Positions 17,694-27,448 are shown, numbered from the stretch's first letter. The stretch is DNA of 64,000 nucleotides from Eubacterium sp. (GCA_024690665.1 JAILOU010000033.1:60155-124154), one strand, 5' to 3'. Numbers and translations: made by a program. Notes: generated by a model from the sequence alone, not told the origin.

Positions 17694-19142
17694 ATGAAAT
17701 ATATCAAAGCTCATAAAATAAGTGCCATTTTGATTTTGATTGTCATTATTTTAGCAGCAATCTATGTTGGAATCAGCATTTATTTTTCTACACATTTCTT
17801 CCCAAATACAACGGTAAATGGAGAAGAAGCTTCCAAGATGACAGCCGATGAGGTGGATTCCGTCCTTCGCGCTGCTGCCGACAACTATGTTCTGACCATC
17901 ACAGACCGCGATGGCAACGACTATGAACTTGTCGGGGCCGACTTTGATTATTCGTATTCGCTTCCGGATTCGTCTAAGACTTTATTAAAGGAACAAAGCG
18001 GCTTCGCCTGGCCGATGAATCTTAATCGTTCTCACGAGCTGACCCTTGACGTGGATGCTTCTTATGAAGAAACAGCTGCCAAAAATGCAATGTCCAAACT
18101 TGCTTTGTTTGACACAGATTCTTACATTGCGCCTCAAGACGCACAACTTACCGAAACGGATGATGGATGGGTAATTACAGAAGAAGTCATGGGAACAACG
18201 CTTTTAGACAGCGCCCGTGACAAGGTTCTTGCTGCACTTGATGAAGGTGCTGCCACGCTTGAACTTACCAATGATGATTATGAAAATCCAACGGTTTATT
18301 CCGACGACGAAAGCCTGCAAAATACCCTGACACAGATTTCCAAATATACAGATACAACGATTACCTATACCCTTAAGAGTTCTGATGAAGACCTGGTCAT
18401 CGACGGCACTGTTATCAAGTCTCTGATTAAAATTGACGATGACGGTAATATCTCCATCGACGAAGATGCCGTAACAGATTATGTACAGTCTCTGGCCAGC
18501 ACTTATAATACCTACGGTGATGAACGCGAATTCGAAACCTCTCTTGGTGATACTATTACCATCGGTGGTGGCGACTATGGCTGGGTTGTCGATAAGGATG
18601 CGATGAAAGAACAGCTTCTTGAAGATCTGAATACAGGTGGCACCATTACCGGTGAGATGCAGTACTCTCAGGAAGCAACTTATGAAGGCTCAGACGAGAT
18701 CCAGGATACCTATGTGGAAATCGACTACACGAAACAGCATCTGTACTACTATAAAGAGGGCAAGCTTATTGTGGAAACCGACATTGTATCCGGTAATATC
18801 AACAAGGGAAATGGTTCTCCGGACGGTATCTTTAAGATTGTTTATAAGCAGTCTCCTGCTACTTTGGTTGGTGAAAATTACTCTTCCGACGTAACGTATT
18901 TTATGCCATTTGCTTATAATGTCGGTATTCATGATGCTAGCTGGAGAAGTTCCTTCGGCGGTTCCATTTATAAAACTTCCGGTTCTCATGGCTGCATTAA
19001 CGTGCCGGAATCTGCTGCTAAAAAGATTTACAAAAACATTGAAGCCGGCACTCCGGTAATTGCTTTCTATCGTAAGGCCGTTAAGCTGACTTCCGAAAAT
19101 GCCAAAGTTTCAAATGCATATTCTTATGTTTCTGAGGATTAA
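17694..19142 (+). CDS. L,D-transpeptidase with peptidoglycan-binding domains
   Basis: An N-terminal membrane anchor (ISAILILIVIILAAIYVGISIYF) is followed by two repeated PG-binding-4 type domains (roughly residues 50-330) and a C-terminal YkuD catalytic domain. The active site SGSHGCINVP holds the nucleophilic Cys and its His. Such enzymes make 3-3 cross-links in peptidoglycan or attach proteins to it, outside the membrane. I start at 17694 (MKYIKAHK) because AGGTGG lies just upstream and the promoter puts the earlier ATG at the transcript end. The patatin gene follows after three bases, so the two may be cotranscribed. Confidence 0.9.
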   Translation: MKYIKAHKISAILILIVIILAAIYVGISIYFSTHFFPNTTVNGEEASKMTADEVDSVLRAAADNYVLTITDRDGNDYELVGADFDYSYSLPDSSKTLLKEQSGFAWPMNLNRSHELTLDVDASYEETAAKNAMSKLALFDTDSYIAPQDAQLTETDDGWVITEEVMGTTLLDSARDKVLAALDEGAATLELTNDDYENPTVYSDDESLQNTLTQISKYTDTTITYTLKSSDEDLVIDGTVIKSLIKIDDDGNISIDEDAVTDYVQSLASTYNTYGDEREFETSLGDTITIGGGDYGWVVDKDAMKEQLLEDLNTGGTITGEMQYSQEATYEGSDEIQDTYVEIDYTKQHLYYYKEGKLIVETDIVSGNINKGNGSPDGIFKIVYKQSPATLVGENYSSDVTYFMPFAYNVGIHDASWRSSFGGSIYKTSGSHGCINVPESAAKKIYKNIEAGTPVIAFYRKAVKLTSENAKVSNAYSYVSED

Positions 19143-19145
19143 ATC

Positions 19146-20009
19146 ATGAGCAAAACAGGATTGATTATGGAAGGTGGCGGCATGCGCTGTGCGTATGGCG
19201 CCGCCTTATTAGATAGATTTTTAGATGATGGCATTTCTTTTGATTATGTCATCGGTGTTTCTGCCGGCGCAGGCTGCCTGGTCTCTTACCTTGGCGGACA
19301 GCGAGACCGTAACTTTCGCTTTTATTCGGTTCATTTAGATGACCCTGATTATTTTGGCGCCCGTACCTTTCTTAGAAATGGTTCTTTTTTTAATTTGCCT
19401 CATATCTATCACGATATGATTGTACATGACGGCGTCGATCCGCTAAATTATCCGGGTATTGCATCTAACCCTTGTGAACTTGAGATGGTGACGACAAATG
19501 CTCATCACGGCACCGCCGAATATCTGACCAAGGATGATCTTGCCCAGGATGATTATTGGGCGCTTATGGCTTCTTGCGCCATTCCGATTGTCTGCAAACC
19601 GATTGCTCATAATGGTCGCATGTACTACGACGGCGGCGTTGTGGATTCTATTCCTGTTGAACGTGCTCTCCTTAAAGGCTGTGACAAATTAGTGGTGCTG
19701 CTTTCGAGAGGCCGTGACTACAAGATGTCTCCGCAAAAATATCGCGTTTTGTATCACATGCTGCTTCACAAATATCCACAGACAGCCAAAGCGCTCGACA
19801 AGCGACATCTGCTTTATGAGGCTTCTCGTAGTAAGTGTTTTGATTTGGAAGAAAAGGGACAGGCCTTTTTAATTATGCCATCTCACGATCCGGGAGTTAC
19901 GCCTTATACGAAGGATGCCGGATTGCTAAAAGAATTTTATGAAATTGGGCTACGTGATTATGAAGATCTGAAAGAAGATTTGCTTCGATTTCTTAAGAGT
20001 TCTTTGTGA
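19146..20009 (+). CDS. patatin-like phospholipase (YjjU/RssA-like)
   Basis: A 287-residue lipid acyl hydrolase with the oxyanion motif EGGGMRCAYGAAL, the nucleophile box GVSAG near residue 39 and the catalytic aspartate in DGG (YYDGGVVDSIP) near residue 161. This is the Ser-Asp dyad of patatins. It has no signal peptide and probably acts on membrane phospholipids from the cytoplasm. It starts three bases after the L,D-transpeptidase stop. A copy of the repeat element described for 43.5-44.4 kb begins about 20 bases after its stop. Confidence 0.9.
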   Translation: MSKTGLIMEGGGMRCAYGAALLDRFLDDGISFDYVIGVSAGAGCLVSYLGGQRDRNFRFYSVHLDDPDYFGARTFLRNGSFFNLPHIYHDMIVHDGVDPLNYPGIASNPCELEMVTTNAHHGTAEYLTKDDLAQDDYWALMASCAIPIVCKPIAHNGRMYYDGGVVDSIPVERALLKGCDKLVVLLSRGRDYKMSPQKYRVLYHMLLHKYPQTAKALDKRHLLYEASRSKCFDLEEKGQAFLIMPSHDPGVTPYTKDAGLLKEFYEIGLRDYEDLKEDLLRFLKSSL

Positions 20010-20031
20010 TGATTTTTGATTGTGGGTGGGG

Positions 20032-20207
20032 ATGGTTGCTTTCTCAGAGAATACGATTTCTCCCCGCACCGATGCCGCCGCTTTTCAAAATTTTTCTGCG
20101 TATCTTATGATTTGCCCGCCACCGCCCGTGTTCTGCTAGGATGGATGTTGTAAATTTACAAGAAATGGCCCATTGTGCCTTCGGCACACCTTACGGCATA
20201 AAAAACC
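20032..20207 (+). repeat. shortened copy of the long structured repeat element (copy A)
   Basis: This gene-free stretch matches the 5' part of the elements at 43491-43935 and 43975-44382. Shared blocks include TTCTCAGAGAATACGATTT, the GCCGCCGC block, CGTGTTCTGCTAGGAT, AGAAATGGC and the TGTGCC-ttc-GGCACA hairpin. It is almost identical to copy C over about 170 bases, then similarity stops at CATAAAAAAC, so the distal hairpins are missing. It lies in the same orientation as, and directly after, the patatin gene. Confidence 0.8.
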
Positions 20208-20275
20208 ATCCCTCATCCGGTTGAACGCTTCATCAAGAATCACTTTGGCAAATCCAATTATATCTCTGCCAATCC

Positions 20276-21736
20276 TTATAAAATCTCCCACTGTATCTCA
20301 AACTCTGTTATCTGAGACAAGCGAAAGTATTCTGATATATTCCACTCTAGAAGTTCTTTTACATCTTCTTGATCTGTCGTTTCTTTTATCAGTACAATCT
20401 GATTACTCGAAAACCGTTTTGTTCGTATCGTATCGTCCAGCTTTCGAACGAAATTATCTTCGAGTGTACAGATTACTTTGTCCATTCGCTCCATATCAAA
20501 GACATCATTGCGTATCGGTGTTATCGTTATCAGTGCCAGCGTCTTACCCCTGCGCTCCGATAACGGAATTTCCCGTTCTATTAACCTGCGATCAGCCTCA
20601 AGCCCTGTATCTTTGGGCTGCTCTTTATTGATATTCTCTTCCATATAAATATTGAAATTACAAAGCTTAGCATGATAAAGCGCACATCTTACGCGATCCA
20701 ATGCCGCCTTAAAATTCCAAGTCTTTTCATTTACCGCCAGTCCAACTACAATGGAAACACCATGAATCTCAGCCATTTTCTGGATTTCCTGGTATCGCAA
20801 TTTTAACTTGTGATTTTTTTCCATGTAAACCAGGATGCGATTTTCACTGATGCGGCTGATAATCTCAGAAGTATTAAGGATTTCACAGACGCGGTCACAA
20901 AATGAAAACAGCTTTAAATCAGCGGCCCGGTGTCCTTCTGCGGCAATGATAGCATCAAAATTATCCATTTCAATGATACCGAGAATTCCCTTGAAGGAAC
21001 CAAGTCGTTCGTATTCCGTAATTTGTTTCGCCATATATTCTAAGGAAACAAAGCGGCTCCAGCATTTTGGAGTATAAGAATCCAGGCTCCAGCCAACATA
21101 ATGCATCCGATCTCCCATTGTGAGTTCCTTTTCATGCGTATCCTTAGCCTCCTGCAAGATGGCATCAAACCGGCCATCCTTCAAACAGGAAATGGCAACA
21201 TCTGTTACAGCCGGATCAAACTGTGTTCCTCTGCCCTTTAACAATTCTCTTGAGATTGCTTCCTTCGTATCTACATTTCTTTGATACCGACGATATGATG
21301 TCATGGCATCAAGCGCATCCGCAAGCGCAAGAATCCGGATAGAAAGCGGAAGCTCTTCACAATACATCCCGTAATATCCCTTGCCGTCATAACGCTCATG
21401 ATGATATTTTGCAGCCATAACGTAGAGCTTACTATCATTAAGATTTGTCAAGATATCCGCGCCAATTACGGTATGAGATTTCATAATGGTGAATTCCTCT
21501 TCCGTCAGCATGGACGGCTTATTCAGGATATTGTCCGGAATTCCAAGTTTTCCGATGTCGTGAAGGCGCGCCATTCTCTCAAGCTGTTCTAAGTCTGTGC
21601 CCTTCATCCCCATCTGTTTTCCCATAATCACGACAATCTGGGCCACTCGTTTCGAGTGACCCTCTGTCTCTGTATTTTTCGCATCTAGCAGACTTGCTAT
21701 CGCCTCTATTACTTCTAAAGAAGATTTTTTCTCCAT
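20276..21736 (-). CDS. HD-GYP domain protein with a degenerate GGDEF-like region
   Basis: The N-terminal 200 residues are an HD-GYP phosphodiesterase domain: RLHDIGKLGIPDNIL carries the HD pair, and HHERYDGKGYYG is the GYP loop (here GYYG). Such proteins degrade cyclic di-GMP or related dinucleotides. The middle region (LGIIEMDNFDAIIAAEGHRAADLKL) looks like a GGDEF fold that has lost its signature loop, so no cyclase activity is expected. I start at 21736 (MEKKSS), nine bases after AGGGG; the ORF-track ATG at 21745 touches that site. Output of the pathway is not visible here. Confidence 0.85.
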   Translation of the reverse strand: MEKKSSLEVIEAIASLLDAKNTETEGHSKRVAQIVVIMGKQMGMKGTDLEQLERMARLHDIGKLGIPDNILNKPSMLTEEEFTIMKSHTVIGADILTNLNDSKLYVMAAKYHHERYDGKGYYGMYCEELPLSIRILALADALDAMTSYRRYQRNVDTKEAISRELLKGRGTQFDPAVTDVAISCLKDGRFDAILQEAKDTHEKELTMGDRMHYVGWSLDSYTPKCWSRFVSLEYMAKQITEYERLGSFKGILGIIEMDNFDAIIAAEGHRAADLKLFSFCDRVCEILNTSEIISRISENRILVYMEKNHKLKLRYQEIQKMAEIHGVSIVVGLAVNEKTWNFKAALDRVRCALYHAKLCNFNIYMEENINKEQPKDTGLEADRRLIEREIPLSERRGKTLALITITPIRNDVFDMERMDKVICTLEDNFVRKLDDTIRTKRFSSNQIVLIKETTDQEDVKELLEWNISEYFRLSQITEFEIQWEIL

Positions 21737-21774
21737 ACAGCTCATCCCCTATAAGTATCTTTCTTACTTATAGA

Positions 21775-23787
21775 TTATTCCAATTCAGATGGCTTGTCTA
21801 CTGCATAATCAGAATATGATGGTACTTCCTGTGCATCAGAAGTCTTATCATCTGTAGAGTAAGAACCAACCGTAATTGTGTAAGAGCTGTCGCCTTCTAC
21901 ATATACTGTTCCGTCCTCTCCAACGATAGATACGGTATTACCATCTTCATCTGTAATCGTTCCTGCATTGTATAAATCATCAACTTCTGAATCCGCTGTA
22001 ACTGTCCAGGTAGAATCCTCGGAAATATATACGTTACAGTATCCGTCTCCGCCATCACCGGCATATGTTTCATCATCCACAAAGCATCCGGTTAAAGAAG
22101 ATCCATTTGTCATATAAAAGTCAAGTGTTGAGATACTATCGTAAATGATTTTACCCTGCATCTCCTGGTCATCAGCTGTAAAAGTACAGTTTGCACCATT
22201 TTCACCTTCTGTTCCCCAACCTCTCTCATTCGTATTGCCGGTTACCTGAAGGAAGTAATCGTCATCATCTGAATAATTGATATCTACATCAGATAACAAG
22301 AAGGTACTTTCTGTATTAGTTGTATAGAACAGACCACCATTTTCAGAATTGATGGTTCCGCCTACCATTTCAAAATCACTGTTTCCGACTTCAGAGTCAC
22401 CGGACATACTCTGGTATAAGATTACCGTCCAGGTGTTGTCATTCTGATCATCATCCGGCATATTACCGGTTAAAGTTGTATCGAATAAACGAAGGGCATT
22501 CAGTCCCTCAATGCAGACAGCTTCTGATCCTGTTGCATTCAGTGTTGCATCGTTAATCGTGATATCAGCTGTACAATATACTGCCGGTGAACCTGTACCG
22601 TTAGAAGTATAGGTTCCACCATCGACTACCATGGTTCCGCCGCCACGGTCACTACGAATGGCTGCTGCTGAGCCTCCATTGGTTTCAACCTCCAGATCCC
22701 ACGCGTATAAAGTTCCGCCTCCGGCTACATGGATTCCGCCTGAAGTATCCTGCTGCGTCGTAATCGTCGAATCAGCAACATAAGTTACACCACTGTCGTA
22801 AGAAAATACGCCTGCTCCACCGGCACTGTCTGTCGTAATGCTGGTGTTAGAAAGAAACAGATTACCTTCCGTATTTAAGATGGCCGCTCCAACTCCGTAG
22901 AAACTGGAGTTATCTCCTCCTGTACTGTCAGAAGACGTACGGTCAACCGTGATATTATCAAGCGTTACATTGGCACCTTCACTAACCCAGATGGCTTCCT
23001 CGTCTGTTCCTGTTGAGCTAAAGCTCTCATCACTTACTTCTGTATCTGAAGTATATTCTGTTACACCGCTGTAAGAGACATCCGTAGAAGAACTGCTTTC
23101 ACCGCCTCCTGCAGAATCGGAAGAACCACCGGATACCTGTACATCGGAAAGGATGGTAATGCTTTCAATATTTCCGCTGGAATCAAGTGTAATATCAACG
23201 ACGGTTCCTTCTGTAATATCATCCATGGATGCATCATCTTCTAATACAGATTCATCAGAAACCGTAAATGTCATAGACGTATCAGACTCAACTAATGTCT
23301 GTGATCCGGAGCCGCCTTCTCCACCCTCGGATGGTGCTTCACCGGACTGAGAAGGTTCTGATGATTCAGCTGAAGAATCTGTGCTTTCAGACTCGGTCTC
23401 TTCGGATGCTTCTTCTTTTGTATCACTCATAGTCTTAGCTGTTTCCTCGCTTTCTTCTGTAGAAGTTTCTTCTGCGTCGCTCTCAGATGAGCTATCTTTG
23501 GAAGAGTCACTATCTTCAGAAGATTTTTCCTCAGATGAGCTATCACCGGATGGCGCTTCACCGGATGGCGCTTCGCCACCCTGGTCGCCGCCACCGCTCA
23601 TGCCGTCGCTTAAACTTCCTACCGTAATTGTAATTTCATCGCCATCAACAGCCGTAACCTCACCGACCACCTCAGTTGAAGTAATTGATACTGCGCTTGA
23701 ACTTCCGGCGCAGCCTGCCATTGTAGCTCCTGCTGCAGCGATTACGCCTGCCAAAACAATACACTGCATTCTCTTGTTATTTTTCAT
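21775..23787 (-). CDS. large acidic lipoprotein with beta-helix-like repeats
   Basis: A 670-residue surface protein. The signal peptide ends in a lipobox (ATMAGC), so it is lipid-anchored. Residues about 65-170 are a low-complexity Ser/Glu/Asp/Gly linker. Residues about 235-600 hold repeated short strands (for example GAAILNTEGNLFLSNTSI, GGIHVAGGGTLYAWDLEV) typical of a right-handed parallel beta-helix. Such folds occur in adhesins and carbohydrate-acting proteins, but no catalytic motif is visible. A GGAGG site precedes the ATG, and a perfect dyad lies in the upstream region. Function unknown. Confidence 0.75.
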   Translation of the reverse strand: MKNNKRMQCIVLAGVIAAAGATMAGCAGSSSAVSITSTEVVGEVTAVDGDEITITVGSLSDGMSGGGDQGGEAPSGEAPSGDSSSEEKSSEDSDSSKDSSSESDAEETSTEESEETAKTMSDTKEEASEETESESTDSSAESSEPSQSGEAPSEGGEGGSGSQTLVESDTSMTFTVSDESVLEDDASMDDITEGTVVDITLDSSGNIESITILSDVQVSGGSSDSAGGGESSSSTDVSYSGVTEYTSDTEVSDESFSSTGTDEEAIWVSEGANVTLDNITVDRTSSDSTGGDNSSFYGVGAAILNTEGNLFLSNTSITTDSAGGAGVFSYDSGVTYVADSTITTQQDTSGGIHVAGGGTLYAWDLEVETNGGSAAAIRSDRGGGTMVVDGGTYTSNGTGSPAVYCTADITINDATLNATGSEAVCIEGLNALRLFDTTLTGNMPDDDQNDNTWTVILYQSMSGDSEVGNSDFEMVGGTINSENGGLFYTTNTESTFLLSDVDINYSDDDDYFLQVTGNTNERGWGTEGENGANCTFTADDQEMQGKIIYDSISTLDFYMTNGSSLTGCFVDDETYAGDGGDGYCNVYISEDSTWTVTADSEVDDLYNAGTITDEDGNTVSIVGEDGTVYVEGDSSYTITVGSYSTDDKTSDAQEVPSYSDYAVDKPSELE

Positions 23788-23810
23788 GATTTATTTCCTC
23801 CAATTAATTT

Positions 23811-23885
23811 CCATATGTATATCTACTATACATATGGTAATTTCCTTATGTGTTTATCTGATGAAGTTTATCTGACGAGTAGATA
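23811..23885 (-). promoter_or_regulatory. dyad and repeated half-sites upstream of the lipoprotein gene
   Basis: CCATATGTATA-tctac-TATACATATGG (23811-23837) is a perfect 11-bp dyad 24 bases before the start codon. Just upstream, GTTTATCTGA occurs twice and TAGATAAA once in reverse (about 23851-23885). The layout suggests an operator cluster. No strong promoter was found. Confidence 0.4.
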
Positions 23886-23914
23886 AATTGTACGGCACGG
23901 TTTTGTGAAGAAAA

Positions 23915-23945
23915 AAAGCCGAATTCCTAAGAATTCAGCTTTCAC
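23915..23945 (-). terminator. probable terminator of the flippase-like gene
   Basis: The stem AGC-GAATTC/GAATTC-GCT with one mismatch is followed on the minus strand by a T-rich run. It overlaps the last codons of the flippase-like gene. Confidence 0.5.
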
Positions 23946-24966
23946 AATGTGTATGATCAGTATTTGTTTTAAACTGAGCAAATCCACTTTTGCTCTTATC
24001 GCGCCTGTGTAAGATGACAAATACGATTCCGATTAAAAACGGAACAATAAATGTTGCAAATCGATATAGCAACACCGAAGAGCCAGCCAGCGACACGCCA
24101 ACCACCACCTGAAACAGCATGGTATAGACGAATTCTGTCGATGCCACTCCGGCCGGCGCCGGAATCACCGCCGCAATCATAACAGACAGTGACGTAATCG
24201 CCCAGGACTCCATTAAGGTAAGATCGGTAAACTGGTACATCAAGATAAATGGAATGCTGTACCAGCACGCTAGTTTAAAAAAGTTTAGGATGACAACTTT
24301 TAAAATCAGACTCTTTCGCTTTAGCATATCCATAAAGGACTCTTCCAAAACCACGACGTTGTTTTCCAAAAGCGAAATCTGCGAATCAAACTTTCCACTT
24401 TTATTAAACTTCTTAGCCAGACCAACGACAATGCTGTGTGCTTTCGGCCAACAACCAAGAAGCGTAATTCCAAGACAGATGCCAAATGTCAGCACATATC
24501 CCACAATCAGATATCCTTTGTAGGTACTGTAATGCTCCGCCATAAAGCTCCAGCTTGCCAGGAAAAACACCGTGGTAAACAGCATGATGCTGATTCTGTG
24601 GAAGACATACATCATGGTGTAAACTCCGGTTCCTTTTGAATACTCAAGACCTTTCTTGTCCAAAAAGTAAACGGCTGCAACTCCCGCACCGCCTCCAAGC
24701 GTTGCCACTCTGTAGAATGCTGCATAGAATGCACACGCAACGCAATGACCATAATGTATGTCTTTACTGTGAACTCTGCTTAATAAAAACAGAATACCAC
24801 CTTCAAAAAGGTGGTATATCACAGACACAAGACATACCGCTATGATCAGCCATAGCGATGTCTGTGTGATTTGTTGCATAATTGTTTCCGCAGAGTCGTG
24901 GAAGGTGTAGATTACAATCAATATTAAAATAATCACAAAAATAATTTTTGCAAGAGTCTTTTTCAT
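23935..24966 (-). CDS. lysylphosphatidylglycerol synthase-type membrane protein (flippase-like)
   Basis: A 343-residue polytopic membrane protein of the AglD/MprF N-terminal family, with about eight hydrophobic segments and the family-like region PAPAGVASTEFVYTML near residue 265. Members move lipids or lipid-linked sugars across the membrane; the C-terminal aminoacyl transferase domain of true MprF is absent. It starts 18 bases after the radical SAM gene stops, so the two probably form one operon. The cargo is unknown. Confidence 0.78.
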   Translation of the reverse strand: MKKTLAKIIFVIILILIVIYTFHDSAETIMQQITQTSLWLIIAVCLVSVIYHLFEGGILFLLSRVHSKDIHYGHCVACAFYAAFYRVATLGGGAGVAAVYFLDKKGLEYSKGTGVYTMMYVFHRISIMLFTTVFFLASWSFMAEHYSTYKGYLIVGYVLTFGICLGITLLGCWPKAHSIVVGLAKKFNKSGKFDSQISLLENNVVVLEESFMDMLKRKSLILKVVILNFFKLACWYSIPFILMYQFTDLTLMESWAITSLSVMIAAVIPAPAGVASTEFVYTMLFQVVVGVSLAGSSVLLYRFATFIVPFLIGIVFVILHRRDKSKSGFAQFKTNTDHTHCES

Positions 24967-24984
24967 ATTGTCACTACCTATGCT

Positions 24985-26379
24985 TTATTTTTTCTTATAG
25001 TTGGTATATCCGACCTTCTCAAAATGTCCTTTCGTCCAAAGTTCATCTGCTTTATCAGCCCAGTCCTTAGCATACTCTTCACATTTACCACATAAATGCT
25101 CAACGCTTTCCGGTGACTGAAGGTCTGTGGACTTGGCCCCACTTTCGTGTACCATCTGCTGCAGCTTCTCAGGATTCTCCAACATTGGACATGGACGAAG
25201 ATGATTATCGTTAAATGGCTGTCCATCACGATATGCCATAAACAATGGCTGACGCAGACATTCCAGCAAGGTATTCTCACGGATGTTTGCTCCGGAATAA
25301 TGAATAAATACGCAAGGCTCTGCATCACCATTTGCATTAATATGGAAGTAGTTTCTTCCTCCGGCGATACAACCACCAACATACTCACCATCATTCTGGA
25401 AGTCCATAACGAAGATAGATTTACCGGTATCCATTCCGCGAACTTCGCGGATTCTGTGATAGATATATTCTCTTTGTTCTTTTGTTGGCATCAGCTCTTT
25501 GTCAGCTTCATTACCAACCGGCATGAAATGGAAATACCATGCATAACGGCATCCATGTTCAACCAAAAGATCGAAGAACTCATCGGATGTTACAGCATCC
25601 ATGTTCTTTCTTGTATAGCAGACACTCGTTCCGAAGAACAGGCCGTACTGCTTCATAAGATCCATAGCGTGAAGTACCTTCTTATAGATACCATCGCCGC
25701 GACGGAAATCATTAGCCTCTTCAAATCCTTCTAAGGATACGGAAAATGAGAAGTTACCGAGTTCTTGTACTTTCTGACAGAACTCTTCATCAATCAATGT
25801 TCCATTTGTAAAGGAGTGGAATGCACATTCATTATGTTTTGCCGCAAGTTTTAACAAATCATCCTTGCGCACAAGCGGCTCTCCACCGGTAAACATATAA
25901 AAGTATACTCCAAGCTCTTTACCCTGTGTTACGATACTGTCCATCTCTTCAAATGTCAGATTCAGCTTATATCCATACTCTGCCGCCCAGCATCCTGTAC
26001 ATCTAAGATTGCAGGCACTTGTTGGATCCATCAGGATGAGCCATGGGATATTACAATTATATACTTCACGATTCTCACGAATCATTCTGGTTCCGTGAAA
26101 GGCTGCCTGATAACCTAAGTTAAGTGCTGTCATCTTGGCAACATTAGGATGCACTTCATCGAGCATCTTGTTCACGAACTTCATCCATTTATGTTCCGGA
26201 TTCTTGACGATTGCTCTTGCACCGTCAAATGCATCCTTACGGAATTGATCTCCCATAAACTTTTCAGCAAGATCAATAATTTCAAGAAGACCCTTCTCAC
26301 GGTCCTTACTTACCTTTTTCAATGCCACATCGATTGCTACGCTAAATGCTTTTCGTTCAAGCTTTTGTGGAATTCTCAT
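24985..26379 (-). CDS. radical SAM protein with C-terminal Cys cluster
   Basis: A 464-residue radical SAM enzyme. The [4Fe-4S] site CNLRCTGC is at residues 123-130, followed by the SAM-binding GGEP (FTGGEPLVRKDD). The C-terminal part has further cysteines (CIAGG, CVFI, CPML, CGKCEEY) that suggest a SPASM-like auxiliary cluster. An unusual 110-residue helical N-terminus precedes the core. The start has GGAGG six bases upstream. Because the next gene encodes a lipid flippase-like protein, a role in modifying a lipid is plausible, but this is inference. Peptide modification is a less supported option, as no small precursor gene is visible. Confidence 0.82.
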   Translation of the reverse strand: MRIPQKLERKAFSVAIDVALKKVSKDREKGLLEIIDLAEKFMGDQFRKDAFDGARAIVKNPEHKWMKFVNKMLDEVHPNVAKMTALNLGYQAAFHGTRMIRENREVYNCNIPWLILMDPTSACNLRCTGCWAAEYGYKLNLTFEEMDSIVTQGKELGVYFYMFTGGEPLVRKDDLLKLAAKHNECAFHSFTNGTLIDEEFCQKVQELGNFSFSVSLEGFEEANDFRRGDGIYKKVLHAMDLMKQYGLFFGTSVCYTRKNMDAVTSDEFFDLLVEHGCRYAWYFHFMPVGNEADKELMPTKEQREYIYHRIREVRGMDTGKSIFVMDFQNDGEYVGGCIAGGRNYFHINANGDAEPCVFIHYSGANIRENTLLECLRQPLFMAYRDGQPFNDNHLRPCPMLENPEKLQQMVHESGAKSTDLQSPESVEHLCGKCEEYAKDWADKADELWTKGHFEKVGYTNYKKK

Positions 26380-26497
26380 GTTCTACCTCCGATTACCAAA
26401 CTTTAATCTCTCTTTTCAATCTACATATCTAAGCATCTTACTCTTTTTTACATACCTCGTCAAGAATGAGAATGCTTTGTTTATAAAAATTTACGAT

Positions 26498-27445
26498 TTA
26501 ATCTTCCTTGTAATGCTCGATAAATTCCTTCATCTCTTCATAGATAATCTGAACAAGACGATATCTTGCATCACCTGCTGCCCAGGCAATATGCGGCGTA
26601 ATAATCAGTCTGGTAGAATCCATAATATCTGTAAATGGGCTGTCGGCGCTCATCGGTTCCTCGCATAGAACGTCAAGACCTGCTGCTGCAATCTCCTGAC
26701 TCTTTAATGCATCTGCCAGATCTTCTTCTACCACAATCGGGCCTCTTCCCACATTAATAAAGATGGCACTTTCCTTCATCTTAGAAAATGCCGCCTTATT
26801 CATAAGACTGTCTGTATGCTCATTTAACGGTGCATGTACAGATACAATATCACTCGTTTTTAACAGTTCCTCGAAAGAAACCCTGGTATAATCCGGATCG
26901 TCATGCGCGCCACTTGTCGAATAATAGAGGACCTTACAGCCAAACGCTTTTGCAAGTCCTGCAACGCGTCGTCCAATCTGTCCAAGTCCGATAACTCCCC
27001 AGGTCATACCGCTAAGCTGGTAGAACGGGCGTCCCATATGCGTAAAACTGCTGCTTTTGATATAATCCCCTGATTTTACATAGGAATCATAATAAGATAA
27101 TTTTTCCAGCAGGTAGAATAACATGGCAAATGTATGCTGCGCCACGGACTCTGTAGAATAGCCTTCTGCATTTCTCCAGGCAATCTTTCGTTTTTCAAGA
27201 TATGCTTTATCCAGATTATTGGTTCCGGTCGCTGTCACACAGATGAGCTTAACCTGCTTTGCTCTATCCAGCGTCTTCTCATTCATTGGCATCTTGTTGA
27301 CCACAATCACATCAGCGTTGTCAATCTTATCTCCAATCTCTTCCGGCTTTGATAAGCTGTACTGCTTTACCTCTCCAAGACTGTCATACGCAGACAAATC
27401 TACATCTTCACCCACAGAGTTGCGTTCCAAAAATACGATTTCCAT
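26498..27445 (-). CDS. D-2-hydroxyacid dehydrogenase, glycerate dehydrogenase type
   Basis: A 315-residue NAD-dependent dehydrogenase. The dinucleotide site is GVIGLGQIGRRVA near residue 150. The catalytic Arg (NVGRGPIV), Glu (DVLCEEP) and His (ITPHIAWA) are all present. Members reduce hydroxypyruvate or related 2-keto acids. It is located between the radical SAM and NfeD genes without clear functional linkage. Exact substrate is not shown. Confidence 0.9.
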   Translation of the reverse strand: MEIVFLERNSVGEDVDLSAYDSLGEVKQYSLSKPEEIGDKIDNADVIVVNKMPMNEKTLDRAKQVKLICVTATGTNNLDKAYLEKRKIAWRNAEGYSTESVAQHTFAMLFYLLEKLSYYDSYVKSGDYIKSSSFTHMGRPFYQLSGMTWGVIGLGQIGRRVAGLAKAFGCKVLYYSTSGAHDDPDYTRVSFEELLKTSDIVSVHAPLNEHTDSLMNKAAFSKMKESAIFINVGRGPIVVEEDLADALKSQEIAAAGLDVLCEEPMSADSPFTDIMDSTRLIITPHIAWAAGDARYRLVQIIYEEMKEFIEHYKED

Positions 27446-27448
27446 GAT

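Noticed and set aside
20173-20631. Plus-strand ORF of 152 residues between patatin and HD-GYP genes
   Set aside because: It overlaps the repeat element and runs antisense into the HD-GYP gene; no start signals.
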